This document shows positions 33,536 through 42,353 of a stretch of 64,000 nt of DNA, one piece after another. This DNA is from Clostridium zeae (GTDB lineage Bacteria; Bacillota; Clostridia; Clostridiales; Clostridiaceae), in the NCBI RefSeq assembly GCF_017312485.1, contig NZ_BMBA01000001.1, positions 62,001 to 126,000 on the forward strand, given 5' to 3'. Every line of letters starts with the position of its first letter. Position 1 is the first letter of the stretch. The translations under genes were made by a program, and so were the position numbers. Under the pieces are notes generated by a model. The model was given only the letters and a program-made list of their open reading frames with translations, had not been told where the DNA came from and ran no database searches.

Positions 33536-34999
33536 ATGAAATATTCAATACAATATAAAATATTTATTTATTTTTCTATTATTATATTTATTGCTCTATC
33601 TTCATTACTTTTTGTATCGTACAAACTTACAGAAAAAAATAACGAGAATATCATAAACTCTGATATGGTAGAGACAAAAAGAAATTTAGACATTTATCTA
33701 AAGCAATATTTTTTAATTAATAATATGGAACTGTCTAAGAAAAATTTTTTATTAGAAGCTGAAGACATATCAAGTCAGCTTACAGCTCAAATAGGAAACA
33801 AAGTTGAAGTTTTTGATATGGAAGGGAAAAACATCTCTGATAATACGGAGAGTAGTACTAAGTATGATTCAAAAGATATTACAGAGGCCATTGAAGGAAA
33901 AATTAATTATAGTGCCGAAACAGCAAACGGAAGGACTATGGTCAATCTTTCCTACCCAGTTGTTGTGAATAATGAGGCAGTTGAAATAATCAGATATAGT
34001 AAAGATTATACTGATCTTTTTAATTATAGCAAAAACTTTAAAAATATTAGCAATATATTTGCAGTTATTATATTTTTAGTTATATTAATTTTTTCACTTT
34101 TATTTTCTAAACAAATTACCAGACCAATAAAAAAGCTTGCTGAAGCTTCTGAGGATGTTGCTAAGGGAAATTTTGAAATTGACTTAAAGGTAAAAACAAA
34201 AGATGAAATTGGATATTTAGCTGAAAGATTTAATATAATGGTAGGGAAAATCAAGGAACAGATAGCAATAATAAAAAAAGATAAGGATGCATTAGAAAAA
34301 TTACAAAGTGAAAATAAAACTTTTTTTGACAACGTGACTCATGAGCTAAAAACTCCAATAACAACAATTATGGGGTATGCTCAGGCTATTGAAGAGATGG
34401 ATTTATCTGAAGATCAATTTTACAAGAAAGGCTTAAATTGTATTATCGAAGAAAGCATTAGATTAAACAATATGGTTATAGACTTACTTGAACTTGCCAA
34501 GACCTCATCAAATCATTTTAGTTATAATTTCGATGATATAGATATTAGCAAAATACTAATAAGTACATGTGAAGAGATGGGTATTAAAGCTAAAAAATAT
34601 AATATTAAAATCGTTACAAGTATTGGATATGATCTTCACATATATGGTGATAAAGAAAGACTCAAGGAGGTTTTTGTAAATCTCTTGGATAATTCTATGA
34701 AGTATGGAAATGTTAATTCAAATATTTATGTTAATGCTTATAAAGAAGAACAGGAGATATTTATCAAAATTAAAGATTTAGGCGAAGGTATATCAGAAGA
34801 AAATTTAAGTAAAATTTTTGAACCTTTTTATAGAGTTAATAAAAAAAGTGCAAGGCAAAAAGGAAGTGCAGGACTTGGGTTAACAATAGTGAAAGAGATA
34901 GTTGAAAAACACCAGGGAAACATTAGAGTAAGTAGTAAACTAAATGAAGGTACAGAGATAACTATGAAATTTAGAGGTGACTTAAATGATAAAGCTTAA
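33536..34999 (+). CDS. Sensor histidine kinase
   Basis: 487 residues: membrane segment 1 (about 9-28), an extracytoplasmic PAS-like sensor of about 140 residues, segment 2 (about 172-190), HAMP (191-243), HisKA with phosphorylated His near residue 269 in VTHELKTPI, and HATPase with N box LLDNSMKYG, G1 DLGEGISEE and G2 GSAGLGLTIV. Complete. The stop overlaps the next gene by 14 bases. Confidence 0.95.
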   Translation: MKYSIQYKIFIYFSIIIFIALSSLLFVSYKLTEKNNENIINSDMVETKRNLDIYLKQYFLINNMELSKKNFLLEAEDISSQLTAQIGNKVEVFDMEGKNISDNTESSTKYDSKDITEAIEGKINYSAETANGRTMVNLSYPVVVNNEAVEIIRYSKDYTDLFNYSKNFKNISNIFAVIIFLVILIFSLLFSKQITRPIKKLAEASEDVAKGNFEIDLKVKTKDEIGYLAERFNIMVGKIKEQIAIIKKDKDALEKLQSENKTFFDNVTHELKTPITTIMGYAQAIEEMDLSEDQFYKKGLNCIIEESIRLNNMVIDLLELAKTSSNHFSYNFDDIDISKILISTCEEMGIKAKKYNIKIVTSIGYDLHIYGDKERLKEVFVNLLDNSMKYGNVNSNIYVNAYKEEQEIFIKIKDLGEGISEENLSKIFEPFYRVNKKSARQKGSAGLGLTIVKEIVEKHQGNIRVSSKLNEGTEITMKFRGDLNDKA

Positions 35000-36152
35000 G
35001 AATATTAGACAAATAGGTAATAAAGTCCTTTTGCTTGCTATTTTTCTTTTATTCATTGTGTCCTTCTATTTTATTAACTTAACCTATTCAAATAATAATA
35101 TCATTAATAAGGTTGTAGTGCTTGATAAAAACTTATTTAAGAGTGATTTTCCTGATAATATAATAAATGACTTATCAATGGAGAAAGTTGAAAAACTAAA
35201 TCTTCCCTACAGCGTAAATGATGCTACCTTCATAAAAGACAATATTTTTGCTGTTCAAGGCACACCTAAGTTAACATCAGAAATAAAAAAGTATTCTATA
35301 GATGAAAAAGACTTAAAACTTATAGATAATAAGAATAATGTATATTCAGATATCGATATTTCTCAATTAAGTGACTATGATTTAAAAAAAGTATTAGTTT
35401 CTCCTAATGGGAAAAATATTCTCTGCCTATTTGAAAATTACAAAAATCAATCTTTTGCCAATTTACTTTATGATGTAGATAAAAAAACTCAGATTATTCA
35501 ATACGAAAAGTTATTAGCTGCTTGTTGGTTACCAGATAGCAATAAATATATAGGAGTAGATAACTATGTATTTATAAAAGATATTTCAAGCGGAAAAAGG
35601 ACTAACTTAATAGCAATGAATCAAATGTTTGATAAAGATAGTATTAGTGGAAGTAAAGAGATTGAAGTAGCAGTATCAAAAGATGGTAATAAAGTCTATG
35701 TAGTGTATGATAATGTTTGTGGGTATTTTAGCATTAATGGTACTGTTATACCAAAACTAACAGTACTTAGTAGTAGGTATATTAGCAATATTACAGCAGT
35801 GTCTAGCTCAAGTATTGCTTACCAAGGATTTGATAATGGAGAAATTTGTATTTATATATATTCTTTTGATACAAATACAATAGTGCCGATAGTAAGGTTG
35901 CCTGGGAAAAAAATTAATGGTTATACAGCTAGCAATGATGGGAAAATGATAATATATAGTGTTTTTCTAAATGAGTCTAGCGAGCTTCATGCAGTTTATA
36001 TTGATGGAAATAGAGCCTACAAAGATCAAATTATATATAAAGATAACAAGTTTATAAATTCTGTAAAACTGTCTTATGACAATAATGCTCTAACTTTTCT
36101 AGTGACAGATAAAGATATTTCTACTATATTTAAATTTAACTTTAAAAAATAA
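34986..36152 (+). CDS. Membrane-anchored probable beta-propeller protein, third gene of the two-component operon
   Basis: 388 residues with an N-terminal signal anchor (VLLLAIFLLFIVSFYFI, about 14-31) and an outer part made of short strands with repeated turns such as VSPNGKNILC, VSKDGNKVYV and ASNDGKMIIYS, spaced 90-130 residues apart, which suggests a WD40/TolB-like propeller. No named family was recognised. Its start lies inside the kinase gene (14-base overlap), so the two are translationally coupled. It may act as an accessory sensor or cell-surface target of the kinase; this is inferred from coupling only. Confidence 0.8.
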   Translation: MIKLKNIRQIGNKVLLLAIFLLFIVSFYFINLTYSNNNIINKVVVLDKNLFKSDFPDNIINDLSMEKVEKLNLPYSVNDATFIKDNIFAVQGTPKLTSEIKKYSIDEKDLKLIDNKNNVYSDIDISQLSDYDLKKVLVSPNGKNILCLFENYKNQSFANLLYDVDKKTQIIQYEKLLAACWLPDSNKYIGVDNYVFIKDISSGKRTNLIAMNQMFDKDSISGSKEIEVAVSKDGNKVYVVYDNVCGYFSINGTVIPKLTVLSSRYISNITAVSSSSIAYQGFDNGEICIYIYSFDTNTIVPIVRLPGKKINGYTASNDGKMIIYSVFLNESSELHAVYIDGNRAYKDQIIYKDNKFINSVKLSYDNNALTFLVTDKDISTIFKFNFKK

Positions 36153-36164
36153 ATTTTATAGCTT

Positions 36165-36203
36165 AAAAATCACTACGAATAGTTGTCTCGTAGTGATTTT
36201 TAA
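36165..36203 (+). terminator. Intrinsic terminator of the two-component operon
   Basis: Perfect arms AAAAATCACTACGA and TCGTAGTGATTTTT around 9 bases. The remaining 260 bases up to the next gene hold no feature I can support. Confidence 0.85.
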
Positions 36204-36464
36204 TTAATAAGAATCACAGATGAAATTATTTATAACTAAGTTTTTGCTAATTACTAGATTAATTTTAGATTTTATGATTTATATGAAAATTTTAGGGTAT
36301 ATTTATATAGTATGACAAATAGTAGAAACTATGAGTAAAGTCATGAATTAGTTAAATTGAATAAGAAAATACTTGAAATATCGAGTTAATCCGACATAAT
36401 AATTAATTCATGAAATAGAAAATACAAGTATAATATATATATATTTATTATAAGGAGTATGAAG

Positions 36465-37577
36465 ATGAACGAAAATCAAATTTTTATCCATAACAACGGA
36501 GAATTAGGTCTTATAGTTTTAGAAAGCTGTAGAGCTTTAGGACAAAAAATTGATGAAGAAATCAAGGCTAAAAGGGGCGTAAGTGAATCTTTTTTAATTC
36601 CTTCAGATGAAATACGCTTTTCTAATGGGGAAGGAAAGGTAAAGCTTTCAGAAACAGTTAGAGGTAAAGATATTTACATACTTTGCGATGTTGGTAATCA
36701 TAGTTGCTCATATAATATGTTTGGAGTAAAAACTTTTAAAGGTCCTGATGAACATTTCCAAGACATAAAAAGAACTGTTTCAGCTATAAGAGGGAAGGCA
36801 AGAAGAATAACTGTTATAATGCCACTTCTTTATGCTTCAAGACAACACAGAAGAAAGGGTAGAGAATCCCTTGACTGTGCTTTAGCATTACAAGAATTAG
36901 AAAGATTAGGAGTGCAAGAAATATTAACCTTTGATGCACATGATCCTAATGTTCAAAATGCGATTCCACTTTTATCTTTCGAAAATTTCTATCCTACTTA
37001 TGACATACTAAAGACTTTTATCACAGAAGAAAAGTCAGCAGAAATAGATAAAAATAAAATGCTAGTAATCAGTCCTGACACAGGAGCCATGGATAGAGCT
37101 ATATACTATTCAAGTGTGCTAGGTCTAGATGTTGGTCTATTTTATAAGAGAAGAGACCATTCTACAATAGTTAATGGTAAAAACCCTATAGTAAAACATG
37201 AATATATGGGAAGAGATGTTGAGGGTCAAGACGTGCTTATCGTAGATGATATGATTGCATCTGGAGAGTCTGTGCTTGATATAGCAAAAGAACTTAAAGC
37301 AAGAAAAGCAAGAAATGTTTATGTAGCTGCAACTTTTGCATTCTTTACAGAAGGAGCTGAAAAGTTCCAAAAGTTCTATGAAGATGGTACTATAACAAGA
37401 GTTTACTCAACAAACCTTACATATATAGCACCTGAAGTTCAAGAAGCAGAGTGGTTTAAAAAAGTAGATATGTCACAATTTATTGCTAGAATAATAAATA
37501 GATTAAATGGTGACCAATCTATTGCTTCATACATGGATGCAACATATGTAATATCTGAGTTGTTAAAAAATAGATAA
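36465..37577 (+). CDS. prs: Ribose-phosphate pyrophosphokinase (PRPP synthetase), long form
   Basis: Makes PRPP from ribose 5-phosphate and ATP for nucleotide, His, Trp and NAD synthesis. 370 residues against about 315 for the common bacterial enzyme; this longer variant is seen in clostridia. Visible motifs: LLYASRQHRRKGRESLDCAL (ATP/effector region), DAHDPNVQNA and the PRPP loop VLIVDDMIASGES. ATG 36465 has AAGGAG seven bases upstream; an ATG at 36459 is too close to it. Whether it is the sole or an additional PRPP synthetase cannot be told here. Confidence 0.93.
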   Translation: MNENQIFIHNNGELGLIVLESCRALGQKIDEEIKAKRGVSESFLIPSDEIRFSNGEGKVKLSETVRGKDIYILCDVGNHSCSYNMFGVKTFKGPDEHFQDIKRTVSAIRGKARRITVIMPLLYASRQHRRKGRESLDCALALQELERLGVQEILTFDAHDPNVQNAIPLLSFENFYPTYDILKTFITEEKSAEIDKNKMLVISPDTGAMDRAIYYSSVLGLDVGLFYKRRDHSTIVNGKNPIVKHEYMGRDVEGQDVLIVDDMIASGESVLDIAKELKARKARNVYVAATFAFFTEGAEKFQKFYEDGTITRVYSTNLTYIAPEVQEAEWFKKVDMSQFIARIINRLNGDQSIASYMDATYVISELLKNR

Positions 37578-37610
37578 TAGTAAAGATTTTGATAATATTC
37601 CTATATGCAA

Positions 37611-37648
37611 AAAAAGGTTAGAACTAAAATTTTAGTTCTAACCTTTTT
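37611..37648. terminator. Bidirectional terminator between prs and the MATE gene
   Basis: Perfect 19-bp palindrome arms AAAAAGGTTAGAACTAAAA and the complement, T-rich on both strands, between convergent genes. Confidence 0.9.
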
Positions 37649-37688
37649 CATTTTATTTCACTATAAATTTAAAATATTGATTTGGTAA

Positions 37689-39050
37689 TTAATGGACTAC
37701 TAGATTATTTATCCACTTCTTAGATGCAATTCTAGGAAATCCAACAATAAACTTGGCTATTTCCTCCATAAATACAAAGATATAAACTTTATCTATCGAC
37801 ATATGGAAGTATAATCCGGCTAGAGCAACTAAAGGCACCCCTACAAGCCACATTCCACCGATATCTAATAGTAGACAAAATTTTGTATCTCCACCGCTTC
37901 TAAGTATACCAACAACATTTGTATAATTGAATACCTTTATGAAAAGAAATATCCCTAGTATATGAAGTAAGGATTTAGAGTAATTGTGGACCTCCGGGGA
38001 CACACTATAGGCATATAAAATTGAAGGTGCTCCTAAATATATTATAAGACCTACAATAACACCAATAAGTGGATTCATTATTATAAATCTTTTAGCATAT
38101 AGAAAAGCTGTCTTTTCGTCCTTCTGTCCTATCTTTTGACCTATCATTATGGCTGCAGCATTTCCAAAGCCTAAAAATACAACCATAGCAAGTCTATCTA
38201 TAGTACTTACTATATTAGTTGAGGCAACAATAGCCGTGCCCATATGAGCGTATACAACCGAGTAAATAGTGACACCTAAAGCCCAGAAGCTTTCATTCAA
38301 GATAACAGGTATAGTTATCTTAAAGAATCTCTTAGCAAATTCCATTGATATGTCTAATAGTTCTTTTGGCTTTGCAGCAAGAGGAAATTTAAATTTATAT
38401 ACAACAAATATCATTAATATAAATTCTACAATACGAGCTATCAATGTGCCTAAAGCAGATCCGTATACTCCAAGTCCAGGAATACCAGCAACACCATACA
38501 CTAAAGTGAAATTTAGAACAGTATTTACTGCTAAAGCAATAATACTAACTACCATTGGAGCTTTTACCTGCCCTAAACTTCTTAAGGTTGCAGCATAAGC
38601 AAATGATACTGCGGTAACTATATAACTAAGACAGATTATTCTTAAATAGTTTGCTCCCATTTTTATAACTGCTGGATCATTAGAGAAAATACTCATTATT
38701 TGTCTAGGAAAAATTAAAGCAGCAATGGTAAAAACTGATGACACTGCTATTGCAGTAATAAGACAGATTCCTAGAACTCTTTTAATATTCTTCAGGTCCT
38801 TTTTTCCCCAGTATTGCGCCGTAAAAATCGAAGCACCACTTACTACACCAAACAACACTAGATTTAGCAAGAAAAACATTTGGTTAGCTAGTCCAACACT
38901 TGCAATTGCAACTTCCCCTAATCCGCCTATGATTATATTGTCAAATAAATTTAACGAAGACAATATAAAGTTTTGAAGTGCAATGGGAAAGGCTAGCTTT
39001 ATCGTGTCTTTAAAAAATTTTTTGTCTGAAAATAAAGATAATAAGTTCAT
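37689..39050 (-). CDS. MATE-family efflux transporter (1)
   Basis: 453 residues with about twelve membrane segments in two homologous halves (LAFPIALQNFILSSLNLFDN and ITIPVILNESFWALGVTIYS are the equivalent helix 1 and helix 7 regions). Exports cationic drugs or metabolites by Na+ or proton antiport. ATG 39050 follows GGAGGT on the minus strand; an upstream in-frame ATG at 39077 would place that site inside the coding region. The C-terminal half is divergent from the MATE at 56526. Confidence 0.92.
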   Translation of the reverse strand: MNLLSLFSDKKFFKDTIKLAFPIALQNFILSSLNLFDNIIIGGLGEVAIASVGLANQMFFLLNLVLFGVVSGASIFTAQYWGKKDLKNIKRVLGICLITAIAVSSVFTIAALIFPRQIMSIFSNDPAVIKMGANYLRIICLSYIVTAVSFAYAATLRSLGQVKAPMVVSIIALAVNTVLNFTLVYGVAGIPGLGVYGSALGTLIARIVEFILMIFVVYKFKFPLAAKPKELLDISMEFAKRFFKITIPVILNESFWALGVTIYSVVYAHMGTAIVASTNIVSTIDRLAMVVFLGFGNAAAIMIGQKIGQKDEKTAFLYAKRFIIMNPLIGVIVGLIIYLGAPSILYAYSVSPEVHNYSKSLLHILGIFLFIKVFNYTNVVGILRSGGDTKFCLLLDIGGMWLVGVPLVALAGLYFHMSIDKVYIFVFMEEIAKFIVGFPRIASKKWINNLVVH

Positions 39051-39132
39051 AAAAGTAACCTCCATAACATTAGCCATATAATTATAGCATAATTTGAAGG
39101 TATTATCATACTATCCTAATTTAATCGATTTT

Positions 39133-39264
39133 CTACTTTAGCTTTCCTACTATAGGTATATTATTTAAAACTTTTGTTCCATGTTGTGATTGAGTAGTGC
39201 TTGAATTGTTTGTATTATTTTTATTTGAAGTCTCATTTGTTTTTGTGCATCCAATTAAAGTAAA
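39133..39264 (-). pseudogene. Remnant of a small lipoprotein gene
   Basis: On the minus strand a frame reads FLSFTLIGC, a lipobox, then TKTNETSNKNNTNNSSTTQ and a tail ending IPIVGKLK before TAG at 39135-39133. The expected Met and basic N-terminus are missing: an in-frame TAA precedes, while the neighbouring register continues the hydrophobic run (IIFILYF), so a one-base indel in the signal peptide is likely. It lies upstream of, and in line with, the MATE gene. Confidence 0.4.
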
Positions 39265-39338
39265 GGATAAAAATTATACGAACGTACCACAGTTACTTTT
39301 TTTATCAATAATGTTAAGATTATATCGAGGTGATAAAT

Positions 39339-40244
39339 TTGAAAAAGAAAAAAATATTAGTAATCGGAAGTTTGAATATGGATTGGGTAATACCCGTTAA
39401 TAATATACCTAAAGAAGGTGAAACAATTTTAGCCGAAAGTTATATAGAAATTCCAGGAGGAAAAGGAGCAAACCAGGCTTTTGCTGCCCAAAGGTTAGGT
39501 GGAAGTGTCACAATGCTTGGTATGGTAGGCGATGATACTATAGGAGAGAAACTAATATCAAATCTTGCGGCAGAGAGAATTGATATAACAAGAATAGAAA
39601 AAATTAAACAATTAAATTCTGGTCTAGCCATAATATATGTGAATAAAGAAGGGGCAAATAGCATTGTAGTACTTCCAGGAGCAAATTCTAGTGTTGATAA
39701 AAATTACATAGATAAGAACATAGATATATTAAAAGATAGTGATATCATTATGCTTCAGATGGAAATCCCAAAAGAAACTGTTTTTTATATAATAGAAAAA
39801 GCTTCTGAAATGAACAAAATAATAATATTAAATCCAGCACCTGCTCCAGAAATTCTGCCAAAGGAGTTGTTAGATAAGATTGATTTCTTAACACCTAATG
39901 AAACAGAATTAGAAAAGTTGACTGGAAATTTAGTAAATGATATCGATAGTGCGATAAAAGCTTCACAGATTCTTTTATCAAAAGGTGTAAAAAACGTCAT
40001 AGTTACATTAGGAGAGAGTGGTGCTTTACTTTTAAATAATAATATATGTGTTACGTTTAAAACTGAAAAAGTTAAAGCCATTGATACCACAGCAGCAGGT
40101 GATTGCTTCAATGGGGCATTTGCTGTAGCGTTAAGTGAGGGATGTAGTATAGAACAAGCTATACAATTTGCAAATAAAGCGGCCTCAATTTCTGTTACTA
40201 GAAAGGGAGCTCAGCCTTCTATACCATTTAGAAATGAATTATAA
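39339..40244 (+). CDS. rbsK: Ribokinase (PfkB family)
   Basis: Phosphorylates ribose at O5, feeding the pentose pool used by PRPP synthetase encoded nearby. 301 residues. Motif 1 is GGKGANQAFAAQRLGG; the catalytic motif is DTTAAGDCFNGAFA, with Ala in place of the more usual Gly before Gly-Asp but with the base Asp present. The start is taken as TTG 39339, six bases after GAGGTG; GTG 39330 overlaps that site. No ribose transporter is adjacent, and other sugar or nucleoside substrates are possible. Confidence 0.88.
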   Translation: MKKKKILVIGSLNMDWVIPVNNIPKEGETILAESYIEIPGGKGANQAFAAQRLGGSVTMLGMVGDDTIGEKLISNLAAERIDITRIEKIKQLNSGLAIIYVNKEGANSIVVLPGANSSVDKNYIDKNIDILKDSDIIMLQMEIPKETVFYIIEKASEMNKIIILNPAPAPEILPKELLDKIDFLTPNETELEKLTGNLVNDIDSAIKASQILLSKGVKNVIVTLGESGALLLNNNICVTFKTEKVKAIDTTAAGDCFNGAFAVALSEGCSIEQAIQFANKAASISVTRKGAQPSIPFRNEL

Positions 40245-40329
40245 AAGATAGATTTATAAAAGATTTTAGATTTAGTTTAGAATTATTTAATAATTTCTTT
40301 CAATTAATTTTATAATCAGCATGTACAAT

Positions 40330-40384
40330 AAAGATGTACTATTTCAATATAGGGATAATATCTAAAGTTGAATGGTGCATCTTT
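40330..40384 (+). promoter_or_regulatory. Leader hairpin upstream of the efflux operon
   Basis: AAAGATGTACTATTTCAA pairs with TTGAATGGTGCATCTTT; the only deviations are two G-T wobbles and one bulge, which fits an RNA hairpin better than a protein-binding palindrome. A TATAAT (40386-40391) follows directly. Confidence 0.5.
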
Positions 40385-40443
40385 ATATAATGCTATGAAA
40401 TTAATTATGGAATATATGTATGATTACATGGGAGGAATTTTGG

Positions 40444-41649
40444 ATGAAAAAGAAAGTAATAGCTATAGTATTAGTAGCAATAGTAGTGGTTGGAGGATTA
40501 GGTTATGCTAGAAGCAGAAAAAATACAACACATTTTCTAAGCGTAAAAACTGCAAGCGTATCAACTGGTGATATCCAGTCATATCTTTCTACTACTGCAA
40601 CTATAAAATCTAAGAATAGTAAAGATTATTATCCAATCCAAGGTAAAGTTAAAAAAGTAAATGTCAAAGTTGGAGATTCAGTAACAAAAGGACAAGTACT
40701 TGTTGAATTTGATGTAACTGATCCAAATGTAAGTGTAAAACAAGCTCAGATAAACTATGATAATGCAGTGCTTGCAAAACAGATACAAGTAAATGCAAAT
40801 AATGCTCTTAAAAATAGCATACCTGATTTGGATAAACAGATTTCAGATTTAAATAATCAAATTAATGAAGCAAAGAAGAATCCTCAAACTGCAACTAACG
40901 TATCAGCATTACAGTCACAATTAGCAACAATCCAATCAAAAAGAGATGCTGCAACAAAGCCACAATTTAGCGATGAACAGCTAAAGCAATCAGATAATAC
41001 TATTGCACTTCAAAAACTTGCATTAGATACAGCTAAAGATAACCTTTCAAAAAGTCAAAGTACAATAGTTGCTGATTTTGATGGAGTAGTAACTGCATTA
41101 AATGTTTCTGAGGGTGCAGCTACAGCGGCAGCAGCACAACCAGCTATAACAATACAAGATGTGAACAATTTAAAGGCTGTAATGTCAGTTGGAAAGTTTG
41201 ATGCTGCAAAGATTCAACTTGGACAAGAAGCAGTTATAAAAAGTGGAGATAAAAAACTAAAAGGAAAAGTTTCATTCATTGGGCCAGCAGCTAAAACTAC
41301 TGCATCGGCAACTGGAACTGAATCAACACTTCCAGTAGAAATTGACATATTAGATAAACCAGACGGATTAAAAATTGATTTTGACACAGATGTAGATGTA
41401 TTACTTGGACAAGTAAACAATGTAATAAAAGTACCAGCTGAAAGCTTAAGAACTGATAAAAATGCTAGAAATTATTTGTATGTTATAAGTGGTGGAAAAG
41501 CAGTAGAAAAAGAAGTGAAACTAGGGCTTCAATCTGACATGGAAGCACAAGTAACTGAAGGATTAAGCAATGGGGATAAGGTAATACTTAATCCAAGCTC
41601 AAGTGTTAAAGATGGAGTAACGGTAAAAGAAGCGGGTGATGGTAAGTAA
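40444..41649 (+). CDS. MacA/HlyD-like periplasmic adaptor-type subunit
   Basis: 401 residues: N-terminal signal anchor (VIAIVLVAIVVVGGLGYA), lipoyl-like half-motif (YYPIQGKVKKVNVKVGDSVT), a helical hairpin (about 120-200, DLDKQISDLNNQINEAKK), the second lipoyl half (VVTALNVSEGAA) and beta-barrel/membrane-proximal domains. In Gram-positives such adaptors work with a MacB-type ABC pair at the outer face of the membrane. GGGAGGA precedes ATG 40444. Its stop overlaps the ATPase start by one base (TAATG). Confidence 0.92.
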   Translation: MKKKVIAIVLVAIVVVGGLGYARSRKNTTHFLSVKTASVSTGDIQSYLSTTATIKSKNSKDYYPIQGKVKKVNVKVGDSVTKGQVLVEFDVTDPNVSVKQAQINYDNAVLAKQIQVNANNALKNSIPDLDKQISDLNNQINEAKKNPQTATNVSALQSQLATIQSKRDAATKPQFSDEQLKQSDNTIALQKLALDTAKDNLSKSQSTIVADFDGVVTALNVSEGAATAAAAQPAITIQDVNNLKAVMSVGKFDAAKIQLGQEAVIKSGDKKLKGKVSFIGPAAKTTASATGTESTLPVEIDILDKPDGLKIDFDTDVDVLLGQVNNVIKVPAESLRTDKNARNYLYVISGGKAVEKEVKLGLQSDMEAQVTEGLSNGDKVILNPSSSVKDGVTVKEAGDGK

Positions 41650-42341
41650 TGCTAGAGGTTAAAGATATAATTAAGAAGTATGTAAACGGAGATATTAATT
41701 TTACTGCACTTAAAGGTATAAACCTTAAAATTGAAAAAGGTGAATTTACTTCTATTATGGGACCATCAGGCTCTGGTAAATCTACTATGATGAACATAAT
41801 TGGATGTCTGGATAGAATGGACAGCGGAACATATATTTTAAATGAACAAAATGTATCAAACCTTACAGATAAAGAATTGGCATTTATTAGAAACAAAGAG
41901 ATAGGATTCGTTTTTCAAGCCTTCAATCTATTACCTAGAATGACGATCTTAGAAAATGTTGAACTTCCTATGGTATACGCTGGTGTACCTAAGAAAATTA
42001 GAAGAGAAAAAGCTTTATCGGCTCTAGATAAGGTTGGTCTTGGTGACAGAGTAAAACATAAACCAAATGAAATTTCAGGAGGACAGAAACAAAGAGTTGC
42101 TATTGCTAGAGCAATAGTAAATACTCCAGCAGTAATAATGGCTGATGAGCCTACAGGAAATCTGGATACACAGTCTTCTATAGAAATAATGAAAATATTC
42201 CAGGACTTAAATAACGAAGGTGCAACTGTAATAATGGTTACTCATGAACCAGATATAGCTCAGCACACCAAAAGAATAGTTAGGTTCAAGGATGGACTAA
42301 TAGTTGATGACTATTTAGTGGAAAACAGAATAATTCTATAG
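41649..42341 (+). CDS. MacB/LolD-type ABC transporter ATPase
   Basis: 230 residues: Walker [11 protein letters not shown]-loop [10 protein letters not shown], signature SGGQKQR, Walker [13 protein letters not shown] and switch His in VTHEPD, all intact. The GNLD after Walker B is typical of the MacB/LolD/FtsE branch. It energises the permease encoded 12 bases downstream and partners the preceding adaptor. Confidence 0.95.
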   Translation: MLEVKDIIKKYVNGDINFTALKGINLKIEKGEFTSIMGPSGSGKSTMMNIIGCLDRMDSGTYILNEQNVSNLTDKELAFIRNKEIGFVFQAFNLLPRMTILENVELPMVYAGVPKKIRREKALSALDKVGLGDRVKHKPNEISGGQKQRVAIARAIVNTPAVIMADEPTGNLDTQSSIEIMKIFQDLNNEGATVIMVTHEPDIAQHTKRIVRFKDGLIVDDYLVENRIIL

Positions 42342-42353
42342 GAGGTAAAACTA

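Noticed and set aside
38269-38976. Two plus-strand frames inside the MATE gene
   Set aside because: Shadows of the minus-strand transporter.
39197-39400. 67-codon plus-strand frame before ribokinase
   Set aside because: Overlaps the ribokinase start out of frame; the minus-strand lipoprotein remnant explains the composition better.
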